Part shown: positions 6,149-12,568 of the stretch, one piece after another
Position numbering within the stretch: the stretch's first letter is position 1
Layout: each line of letters starts with the position of its first letter
Assembly: GCA_047972135.1 (NCBI GenBank)
Contig: JBKEAJ010000126.1
Location: 1 to 20,978, forward strand
Length of the DNA: 20,978 nucleotides
Origin: JBKEAJ01 sp047972135
GTDB taxonomy: Bacteria > Bacteroidota > Bacteroidia > Bacteroidales > Prolixibacteraceae
Reading direction: 5' to 3'
The notes under the pieces: model-generated
Told to the model about the DNA's origin: nothing
The model's database searches: none
Seen by the model: the letters and a program-made list of their open reading frames with translations, nothing else
Made by a program: the position numbers and the translations under genes

Positions 6149-7429
6149 TCACCATGCAAATAGAGGTTTGCTGCCCATCAATTCATTGACGGCTTTACGA
6201 ACCTCTTGTTTCACGCTGTCCTTGTCATGATTTGCCAATACCTTGTCGAATAAATCTACAATTGTCCTAATTTCGTCTTCTTTCACTCCTCTTGAGGTAA
6301 TGGCAGGTGTTCCCACTCTGATACCCGAAGTGGTGAACGGTGTTCTGCTGTCGAAAGGCACCATGTTCTTGTTGACTGTTATGTCGGCTTCGCCAAGTAC
6401 TTTTTCTGCAACTTTTCCCGTCAAGTCAGGATATTTTGAACGCAAGTCAATAAGCATTAGGTGATTATCGGTGCCGTCGGAAATTAATTTATAACCTTTG
6501 CTGATAAATGCTTCTGCCATTGCCTTGGCGTTTACTATAACTTGCGTCTGATAGGTTTTGTACTCAGGTTTCAAAGCCTCGCCAAAAGATACTGCCTTGC
6601 CGGCAATGACGTGTTCCAAGGGACCGCCTTGCTGTCCGGGAAACACTGCAGAGTCTATTAGTGAACCGAGAGTTCTTATTTCTCCTTTCTTAGTGGCTAT
6701 ACCCCAAGGGTTGGGAATGTTTTTACCCACAAGGATAACGCCTCCACGTGGACCTCTGAGGGTTTTATGTGTTGTCGATGTAACAATGTGGGCGTGTTCC
6801 ACCGGATTATTCATAAGCCCGGCAGCAATTAAACCTGCTGTGTGAGCCATGTCAATCATTAATATTGCTCCTACTTTGTCGGCTATTTGGCGCATTCTGG
6901 CAAAATCCCATTCACGGCAGTATGCCGATGCTCCGCCGATGATGAGTTTGGGCTTCTCCGTTGTTGCGATGCGCTCCATTTCGTCGTAGTCTATTGTACC
7001 TGTCGTTTCTTGAACATGGTAGGCAATAGGATTGTAAAGAATACCGGAGTAGTTGACAGGTGAGCCATGTGTAAGGTGTCCGCCGTGCGCAAGGTCTAAA
7101 CCCATGAACTTGTCGCCGGGCTTTAGTACAACACTCATAACGGCAGCGTTTGCCTGTGCTCCCGAGTGAGGTTGAACATTGGCATATTCTGCGCCAAACA
7201 GCTCGCACAAACGGTCGATGGCAAGTTGTTCAACCTTGTCCACCACTTCGCAGCCTCCATAATATCTCTTGTCAGGATAACCCTCTGCGTATTTGTTGGT
7301 TAGTACCGAACCCATAGCTTCCAAAACCTGCTCGCTGACATAATTTTCCGAGGCTATAAGCTCAATGCCTTGTGTCTGACGTTTCTTTTCTTCTTCTATC
7401 AGACTGAATATTCTTTCATCTCTTTGCAT
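6149..7429 (-). CDS. glyA: Serine hydroxymethyltransferase
   Basis: A 426-residue cytoplasmic PLP enzyme that converts serine and tetrahydrofolate to glycine and 5,10-methylene-tetrahydrofolate, the main source of one-carbon units. Seen: the N-terminal E-L-I-A-S-E-N-Y (23-30), N-K-Y-A-E-G-Y-P-x-K-R-Y-Y-G-G (45-59), H-S-G-A-Q-A-N (88-94), D-M-A-H-T-A-G-L (193-200) and the PLP lysine Lys222 in S-T-T-H-K-T-L-R-G-P-R-G-G. Length is standard. The start is 17 bp after the pfkA stop on the same strand with no promoter between, so the two are probably one operon. The perfect hairpin at 6086-6126 ends it. Confidence 0.97.
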   Translation of the reverse strand: MQRDERIFSLIEEEKKRQTQGIELIASENYVSEQVLEAMGSVLTNKYAEGYPDKRYYGGCEVVDKVEQLAIDRLCELFGAEYANVQPHSGAQANAAVMSVVLKPGDKFMGLDLAHGGHLTHGSPVNYSGILYNPIAYHVQETTGTIDYDEMERIATTEKPKLIIGGASAYCREWDFARMRQIADKVGAILMIDMAHTAGLIAAGLMNNPVEHAHIVTSTTHKTLRGPRGGVILVGKNIPNPWGIATKKGEIRTLGSLIDSAVFPGQQGGPLEHVIAGKAVSFGEALKPEYKTYQTQVIVNAKAMAEAFISKGYKLISDGTDNHLMLIDLRSKYPDLTGKVAEKVLGEADITVNKNMVPFDSRTPFTTSGIRVGTPAITSRGVKEDEIRTIVDLFDKVLANHDKDSVKQEVRKAVNELMGSKPLFAW

Positions 7430-7446
7430 TGTATAAATTATTTGAT

Positions 7447-8475
7447 TTACTTTATGTCTACTCCAAATGATACACCCATTTTGTGTCCCTTGTCAATCAG
7501 GATATGGTCTTTGTTGACTAACTTCAGTTTTCCACCAACTTCTTCCAAAGGAATACATTTGAGTTGGTTTTTTCTAAACGCCACCATCTGATTGTAATTT
7601 TCGTTGGCGATACACTCGGCAGCAAAAGCTCCGTATTGTGTTGCCAAAACTCTATCCATTGCAGTGGGAGTGCCGCCTCTCTGAATATATCCTAAAACTG
7701 TACAGCGAGTCTCTGCCTCAATCTTCTTGTCAAGCTGCTTTGCTATGTTGTGTGCTGCCGAATCGCTGCCGTTGGTTTTTATGCCTTCTGCTACAACGAT
7801 AATGGAGTAGGGCTTTTTCTCCTCATAACGCTGATTGATTTTTTCGCAGATGACGTTTATGTCATAGCCAAGCTCAGGGAGTAGGATAACGTCGCCACCA
7901 CCTGCTATTCCTGCGTAGAGGGCTATCCATCCCGCATCATGCCCCATCACCTCTATAAGCATAACCCTCTGATGGGAGTTGGCGGTGGTATGCAGCCTGT
8001 CGATTGCTTCGGTGGCAATGGTGACGGCAGAGTCGAAACCGAATGTCAAATCGGTACCCCAAACGTCGTTGTCGATAGTTTTGGGAATACCTATTACATT
8101 CAAGCCCTCTTCTGACAGCTTATGAGCGGTCTTCATTGTTCCGTTGCCTCCTATGCATACCAAGCAGTCAAGACCCAATTCATCGTAGTTCTCTTTTATT
8201 TGTGCAGGCTTATCAATATGACTATTGTTACCTTTGAAGGGCTTCATGCGCGAAGTACCCAAAACAGTGCCGCCCAGAGTTAGAATCCCCGAAAGCTGCT
8301 GTGCCGAAAGTTTCTCGTATTCTTTCTCCAACAAGCCCGTGTAGCCTTCTTTGATACCAATAACTTCCATGCCATATTCTACTATTGCGGTTTTGCCTAT
8401 TCCTCTGATTGCAGCATTCAGTCCAGGACAATCCCCACCTGCAGTCAATATGCCTATTCTTTTCTTTCTTGCCAT
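7447..8475 (-). CDS. pfkA: 6-phosphofructokinase, group III-like
   Basis: A 342-residue glycolytic enzyme making fructose 1,6-bisphosphate. Motifs: G-G-D-C-P-G-L-N (13-20), G-T-S-R (73-76), G-G-N-G-T-M (109-114), P-K-T-I-D-N-D (131-137, with the catalytic-base aspartate), M-G-H-D-A-G-W (177-183) and the C-terminal G-Y-I-Q-R-G-G. Two positions bear on the phosphoryl donor. The classic bacterial ATP enzyme has G-G-D-G and P-G-T-I-D-N-D, and PPi enzymes have G-G-D-D and P-K-T-I-D-N-D. This one has G-G-N-G with Lys132, as in the mixed-substrate group III enzymes, so ATP versus PPi use cannot be fixed from sequence. It heads the operon with glyA and has a clear promoter at 8499-8528. Confidence 0.95.
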   Translation of the reverse strand: MARKKRIGILTAGGDCPGLNAAIRGIGKTAIVEYGMEVIGIKEGYTGLLEKEYEKLSAQQLSGILTLGGTVLGTSRMKPFKGNNSHIDKPAQIKENYDELGLDCLVCIGGNGTMKTAHKLSEEGLNVIGIPKTIDNDVWGTDLTFGFDSAVTIATEAIDRLHTTANSHQRVMLIEVMGHDAGWIALYAGIAGGGDVILLPELGYDINVICEKINQRYEEKKPYSIIVVAEGIKTNGSDSAAHNIAKQLDKKIEAETRCTVLGYIQRGGTPTAMDRVLATQYGAFAAECIANENYNQMVAFRKNQLKCIPLEEVGGKLKLVNKDHILIDKGHKMGVSFGVDIK

Positions 8476-8498
8476 TCTATGTAATATTTATATGCATA

Positions 8499-8528
8499 CA
8501 AAGTAAGCAAATTTTGCCGAACATTCAA
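8499..8528 (-). promoter_or_regulatory. Promoter of pfkA-glyA
   Basis: On the minus strand TTG (complement of 8526-8528) is followed after 19 bp by TTACTTTG (complement of 8499-8506), a one-mismatch version of TAnnTTTG. It ends 23 bp before the pfkA ATG, giving a short leader. Confidence 0.55.
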
Positions 8529-8619
8529 TATACGACAATCATAAGAAATAGTTTAGTTTTATATCTGCATTATTTGCAAGGCATTATACTGACCTATGTT
8601 ATTTTTTACTCGATATTGT

Positions 8620-8650
8620 TTTGTGGAATACCAAATCATTCCTATATTTG
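8620..8650 (+). promoter_or_regulatory. Promoter of tRNA(CAU)
   Basis: TTTG (8620-8623), a 19-bp spacer, then TATATTTG (8643-8650): an exact match to the Bacteroidota -33/-7 consensus. It ends 15 bp before the mature tRNA. Confidence 0.8.
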
Positions 8651-8665
8651 CACCGCAATTATGCA

Positions 8666-8739
8666 GGGCCTATAGCTCAGTTGGTTAGAGCACCTGACTC
8701 ATAATCAGGGGGTCCCTGGTTCAAGCCCAGGTGGGCCCA
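8666..8739 (+). tRNA. tRNA with CAU anticodon, probably tRNA-Ile2 (lysidine type)
   Basis: Full cloverleaf: acceptor GGGCCTA pairs with TGGGCCC (one G-T pair), D arm GCTC-AGTTGGTTA-GAGC, anticodon arm CCTGA-CTCATAA-TCAGG and T arm CCTGG-TTCAAGC-CCAGG, with A as discriminator. CCA is not encoded. The CAU anticodon allows elongator Met, initiator Met or Ile2. The C4-G69 and C5-G68 pairs are recognition features reported for the lysidine synthetase TilS, and initiator features are absent, so tRNA-Ile2 is favoured over elongator tRNA-Met. Confidence 0.93.
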
Positions 8740-8744
8740 CTCGA

Positions 8745-8775
8745 AGAGACTTACAGAAATGTAGGTCTCTTTTTT
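8745..8775 (+). terminator. Terminator after tRNA(CAU)
   Basis: AGAGACTTACA (8745-8755) pairs with TGTAGGTCTCT (8760-8770), 11 bp with one T-G pair and a GAAA tetraloop, followed directly by a T run. It starts 6 bp after the tRNA. Confidence 0.9.
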
Positions 8776-8791
8776 ATTGGAAGGTGTTGTT

Positions 8792-8813
8792 ATTGCGAGC
8801 GCAGCGAAGCAAT
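8792..8813. repeat. Short REP-like GC-rich sequence
   Basis: ATTGC-GAGCGCAGCGAA-GCAAT stands out in GC content from the AT-rich surroundings and has 5-bp complementary ends. Sequences of the form 'attgcgagcg(a/c)agcgaagcaat' are common dispersed repeats in many bacterial genomes. Only one copy is in this window, so repeat status is inferred. Confidence 0.35.
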
Positions 8814-8839
8814 CGCCTGCAACTTCCTGCCTACTTGAT

Positions 8840-9262
8840 TTAGGGAGTATTCATTGCCAGGTATTCCTTTGCAGTCAGTATAGGGATTTTTGAGTGCTTG
8901 AAGTCTTTCTTGTTCCTTGTCAAGATGATTTCGACTTTGTTCTCAAGGGCTGAGTAATATTGTAAGCCGTCTTCAAAATCGTGGAAATTACCATCACTTA
9001 GCGCTAATTCGATTATTTTGTCATCTAAATTCGCAATTTCTACCAAAACCTTGAATTTTCTTAGAATCTCCCGTGCCTCTTTGGAGGTTTTTTGTCTAGA
9101 TAGTATATAGTTCGTATTGGCAAAAGTCAAAGATGAAATAATCAGTTGAAGCTCCCTTTTGTCTGACATTGAGAAAAGTGTTGCTGCTTCCTCGTAGAAC
9201 TCCAGGCGTTTGGCTAATAAGTCGATGACGATATTGGTGTCTATTAAGATTCTGTTGCTCAT
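8840..9262 (-). CDS. PIN-domain toxin (VapC-like RNase)
   Basis: A 140-residue PIN-domain protein. The N-terminal I-L-I-D-T-N-I-V-I-D-L-L carries the metal ligand Asp8. D-F-E-D-G-L-Q-Y-Y-S-A (95-105) supplies the central acidic cluster (Asp95, Glu97, Asp98), and T-R-N-K-K-D-F (115-121) has the C-terminal Asp120. VapC-type toxins are Mg-dependent ribonucleases, usually cutting tRNA or rRNA. The start overlaps the antitoxin stop by ATGA, as in co-translated toxin-antitoxin pairs. All expected acidic residues are present, so it looks active. The target RNA is not predictable. Confidence 0.87.
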   Translation of the reverse strand: MSNRILIDTNIVIDLLAKRLEFYEEAATLFSMSDKRELQLIISSLTFANTNYILSRQKTSKEAREILRKFKVLVEIANLDDKIIELALSDGNFHDFEDGLQYYSALENKVEIILTRNKKDFKHSKIPILTAKEYLAMNTP

Positions 9263-9510
9263 TTGTATTTCTCAATTAAATAGTCGGAATAGGAATCTTT
9301 GATATCTAAGTCATCAGGAAAATTAATTACACCGCTTAAACTTTCTACCAAGGGAGTGATTTTTGATGCATCGTTCTCTCTCTTGGTTACTGTAGATAAA
9401 TACGACTCAATCAGTTTTGATAAACTAATTTTGTTAGTTTTAGAATAAATCTTCGCTTGCTCTATTACTTTCTGGTCAAGACTTAATGTGAGTTTTTTAT
9501 CCATTGACAT
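9259..9510 (-). CDS. Antitoxin of the PIN toxin, DUF6364/ribbon-helix-helix-like
   Basis: An 83-residue protein. The first half, K-K-L-T-L-S-L-D-Q-K-V-I-E-Q-A-K-I-Y-S, then S-L-S-K-L-I-E-S-Y-L, is a ribbon-helix-helix pattern: one beta strand and two helices that bind DNA as a dimer. The acidic C-terminal tail (about 45-83) is the likely toxin-binding part. This matches DUF6364 antitoxins, which pair with PIN toxins in Bacteroidota. The start is ATG9510 or ATG9504 (M-S-M-D-K-K); the shorter form begins at the strand and is equally plausible. It has its own promoter at 9524-9555. Confidence 0.82.
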   Translation of the reverse strand: MSMDKKLTLSLDQKVIEQAKIYSKTNKISLSKLIESYLSTVTKRENDASKITPLVESLSGVINFPDDLDIKDSYSDYLIEKYK

Positions 9511-9523
9511 TTTATTTTACGTG

Positions 9524-9555
9524 CAAATCTAATTATTTTATACGTGAATGACAAA
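9524..9555 (-). promoter_or_regulatory. Promoter and possible operator of the PIN toxin-antitoxin pair
   Basis: On the minus strand TTTG (complement of 9552-9555), a 20-bp spacer, then TAGATTTG (complement of 9524-9531) match the consensus exactly, 13 bp before ATG9510. The plus-strand word ACGTG occurs at 9519-9523 and 9542-9546, 23 bp apart (about two helical turns), flanking the promoter. These could be operator half-sites for the antitoxin; this is inference. Confidence 0.6.
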
Positions 9556-9620
9556 TGATTTATTTAAATTTACTATCTTTACGCTGATTTTTAATGTAAT
9601 AACAACTAAATAAGCTCGAA

Positions 9621-11891
9621 ATGGTAGTGAATAATCGATTGTTGCTGGGGATAGTTCTTTTTTGTGGGATTTTTCTAAGTTGTGTAGAGCAAAGTAGTAA
9701 GAAAGTTACGGCAACTTTCAAGTCTGGTTACATTGGAGGGGGAGGCTATATTCCCAATCTCATTCAAGACCCAACTAATCCTGAGATATTATATGCTCGC
9801 TCAGATGTGGGAGGAGTGTTTAAGTCTATTAACGGAGGAAAGGAGTGGGAGGCACGCAATAATGGACTTCTTTACAGTCGCGACCACCCAACTCGCTCTT
9901 TGGCGATAGACCCTAAGAACTCACAAATCCTTTATCGTGCGGGAGGTGAGCTGAGAGACCATCAGGCTTTGGGCAACATCTACAAATCGACAGATGGTGC
10001 TGATAGCTGGACTTTGCTGACCGACAAGATTGATTTTTTTGGTAATGGTCCTACTCGCATGTGTGGTGAGATGTTGGCGGTTCATCCCGACGATAGTAAT
10101 ATAATTCTTGTTGCGGGATACTCAAAAGGTGTGTGGATAAGCAAGGATGCCGGTAAAACATGGACTTGTAAAGGTCTGGAAGGCAGACGTATAACCTTTC
10201 TGAAATTCAACTCTTTTGTGAAAGGACAAATACTAATAGGTACAATGTCCGACCAAGAACTACTTGGTGCAGGCAATAATCCGAAGAAATATATTGAGGA
10301 ACTGATGGACTTTGAGCGTGGCACTGAGGCAGAGCTTATTGTGAGCGACGATTTGGGAGAGTCCTTCCGTACTATTTATGAAACTGAGCTTGCAGGATTT
10401 ACCGATGCCGTGTTTGCAGACAATGGCAAGATAATTCTGGTTGCAACTAGCAAGGGTATTATGAGAGGTAGCAGCGATGGTAAGGAGTTTGAGTTTGTGT
10501 CAGACAAGCAACTGCCTTATGGTACATACTATCAGACTATTGCTGTTTCTCCTGTAGATGGCACTGTATTTACATCTCCAAAATTCGGCAAGCCTGCTTG
10601 TCCTATACGTTTCTCAAAAGATGAGGGTAAAACATGGAACATATATGCTCCTGAAGTGAAGCCCGAGAATATGAAGGATTTCCCTAAGCATTTGAGTACT
10701 CCCGGTCATTTAGGTTCGTCAGTTTCTGCGGTGATGCCCGATTGTCGGGATACCAATGTTCTGTACATAATGAATTGGTGGGGTGTTACCAAGACCTACG
10801 ACCATGGGAAAAACTGGACGGGGCATAATTTCGATGGATTGGAAATGACCTGCGTGGAGCGTGTGGAGAAGCATCCTTCGCTGCCTGACAGAGTTGTTAT
10901 TTCTATATGCGACCATGGTCCGATGATTAGCGACGATAGTGGCGAACACTACAGAACTATGAAATTTAACAGAGGGCCGTCGAGAGCGATGGGACTTTCA
11001 AAAAATAAACCCGACCTAATTCTGTGGTCGGCAGGTCGAGTTCATTTAAACAGGGGACTGACAGTGTACCGCTCTATTGACGACGGAAAAACGGCAGATG
11101 TTGTTTTCCATAAGGGAGGACAGTCGTTCATCTCGTCGTTTATGGAAGACAAACATAAAGAAGGTAGGTTCTGGCTGCTGAATGAAGGGAAAATAAACGA
11201 TAGCACCGAAACCGCAGGAGTTTATCGCTCCGACGATTGGGGAAAGTCGTGGGAGATAGTGAGTAATCCTTATCCCGATTATATTGAGCAAGTTCCCTAT
11301 AATAAGGAGTTTATAGAGCAAGACCATAGTACTATTGTCCCTTACCAATTTCGTAATGGAGGCGGAGGCAACAGACATTTGGCGAGTGATGCCGAAAAAG
11401 AAAATGTAATATATCTGGGTGAGTGGACGGAAGGAATGTGGCGCAGCGACGATGCAGGAGAATCATGGACAGATATTTCCAATGGATTGCCATTCAAGCA
11501 AGATAAAGAAAACGTATTGGCAGAAGTGGCTGTAAACCCTCAAAAAACAGGCGAGGTTTACGCTGCATTCTGGAAGGAGGGGCTGTTTCAGTCTAAAGAT
11601 TTCGGTAAAACTTGGACGAAACTATATCCTAAAGACAACTCTGCTTTCAATGCTGTTTCGGTAACAGTGGATAATGATGTGATTGCTGTGGCATGTACCG
11701 AAAGCATACACAGCAGTGTGCCATGTCAGCTCCTAATGTCCTTTGACAAAGGTAAAACATGGACAGATATTTATGATAAAAAAATGGGAAGTCTCAATCT
11801 TATAAATATCGACCTCGATGCCAAGAAACAACGTATCTATGCGGCTACCAACGGCAATGGTGTCTATTATATCGATTATAAAGTAGAGTAG
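9621..11891 (+). CDS. BNR/Asp-box beta-propeller lipoprotein, GH74-like
   Basis: A 756-residue exported protein. The signal peptide ends in a lipobox-like F-L-S-C (Cys21), so it is probably a lipoprotein. About a dozen Asp boxes (S-x-D-x-G-x-x-W and variants) run through it, e.g. S-I-N-G-G-K-E-W (69-76), S-T-D-G-A-D-S-W (123-130), S-K-D-A-G-K-T-W (174-181) and near the end S-D-D-A-G-E-S-W and S-K-D-F-G-K-T-W. That spacing indicates one or two multi-bladed propellers. The start of the mature part, G-G-G-G-Y-I-P ... Y-A-R-S-D-V-G-G-V-F, resembles GH74 xyloglucanases, where the Asp of Y-A-R-T-D-x-G-G is the catalytic base (here Asp62). A glycosidase is therefore plausible, but sialidase-like or non-catalytic propellers also carry Asp boxes. 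No SusC/SusD or sugar regulator genes are nearby. A TATCTTTA near-match at 9574-9581 may be its -7 box. Confidence 0.75.
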   Translation: MVVNNRLLLGIVLFCGIFLSCVEQSSKKVTATFKSGYIGGGGYIPNLIQDPTNPEILYARSDVGGVFKSINGGKEWEARNNGLLYSRDHPTRSLAIDPKNSQILYRAGGELRDHQALGNIYKSTDGADSWTLLTDKIDFFGNGPTRMCGEMLAVHPDDSNIILVAGYSKGVWISKDAGKTWTCKGLEGRRITFLKFNSFVKGQILIGTMSDQELLGAGNNPKKYIEELMDFERGTEAELIVSDDLGESFRTIYETELAGFTDAVFADNGKIILVATSKGIMRGSSDGKEFEFVSDKQLPYGTYYQTIAVSPVDGTVFTSPKFGKPACPIRFSKDEGKTWNIYAPEVKPENMKDFPKHLSTPGHLGSSVSAVMPDCRDTNVLYIMNWWGVTKTYDHGKNWTGHNFDGLEMTCVERVEKHPSLPDRVVISICDHGPMISDDSGEHYRTMKFNRGPSRAMGLSKNKPDLILWSAGRVHLNRGLTVYRSIDDGKTADVVFHKGGQSFISSFMEDKHKEGRFWLLNEGKINDSTETAGVYRSDDWGKSWEIVSNPYPDYIEQVPYNKEFIEQDHSTIVPYQFRNGGGGNRHLASDAEKENVIYLGEWTEGMWRSDDAGESWTDISNGLPFKQDKENVLAEVAVNPQKTGEVYAAFWKEGLFQSKDFGKTWTKLYPKDNSAFNAVSVTVDNDVIAVACTESIHSSVPCQLLMSFDKGKTWTDIYDKKMGSLNLINIDLDAKKQRIYAATNGNGVYYIDYKVE

Positions 11892-11986
11892 GAGATACTA
11901 AAATTATATTTGCAAGTATTTTGTTTTGCGACATTTTTGTGATGTTTAACGATAAAAGATATGATTGATAGGATGCTTTCAACATC

Positions 11987-12520
11987 TTACATATCCTCAA
12001 GTGATAAGCCTCGAAATTCCTGAGAGTATTTTGCTAACTCTTTAACTGTTATTGCTTTAGTTTTTAGTATTTCGATGTTGATTTTGTCTGCTTTGCGTTT
12101 TACTTCGGCAATGATTGCGCTTTTATCTATATTGTTGATTGCGACTATATCAATTTCGTTTATCCCTTTGTTGTCCCAATAGCTGCCAATCTTGGTAACA
12201 CGTTCATTATCTGCGATTTTATTACGAAAGTATCGTTCTAGTACTGAACCGCTATATTGCTTGTAGTTGTTGTATATATATTCCCGTAACAAATCATACT
12301 TACCCATTTCTATTAGAGACTGATTTGGAAATATAAATCGAAACCAAAAGTTGAGGTAGTTGTCGTTTATTGCCCAACGTGTCTTACGACTCTCAGGCTT
12401 GGCGAATATTGGCTTGTTGCGAACAATATGTGAATATGTAATTTCTAGCTTGGCGAGATATGCTCCGGTATTTTTGCCTATAATAGAATCTATCTCTACA
12501 AAAGTAGTGATAATTCTCAA
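11987..12520 (-). pseudogene. C-terminal remnant of a DUF234 ATP-binding protein
   Basis: The 177-residue frame matches only the C-terminal part of the Archaeal-ATPase/DUF234 family: K-P-I-F-A-K-P-E-S-R, N-D-N-Y-L-N-F-W-F-R-F-I-F-P-N, and the nuclease-like end N-E-I-D-I-V-A-I-N with A-E-V-K-R-K (Glu122, Asp124, Glu139, Lys141). Full proteins are about 450 residues with an N-terminal P-loop ATPase, absent here. The only start is TTG12520. An in-frame TGA lies just upstream inside a GGTTGA tandem array, beyond which the acyl-CoA synthetase gene begins. Most likely a truncated gene, though a stand-alone DUF234 protein cannot be excluded. No start signals were found. Confidence 0.7.
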
Positions 12521-12536
12521 CAGTCCAAAATAAAGC

Positions 12537-12562
12537 CCTCAACCTCAACCTCAACCTCAACC
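12537..12562 (-). repeat. GGTTGA hexamer tandem array
   Basis: About 4.3 perfect copies of GGTTGA (minus strand; AACCTC on the plus strand), starting 6 bp after the acyl-CoA synthetase stop and ending where the DUF234 remnant begins. The unit contains TGA in one frame. A degenerate version occurs after metF at 16565-16596. Confidence 0.9.
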
Positions 12563-12568
12563 GTCCTC

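Noticed and set aside
8666..8739. Initiator tRNA-fMet
   Set aside because: The acceptor has a normal G1-C72 pair and the anticodon stem lacks the three G-C pairs of initiators.
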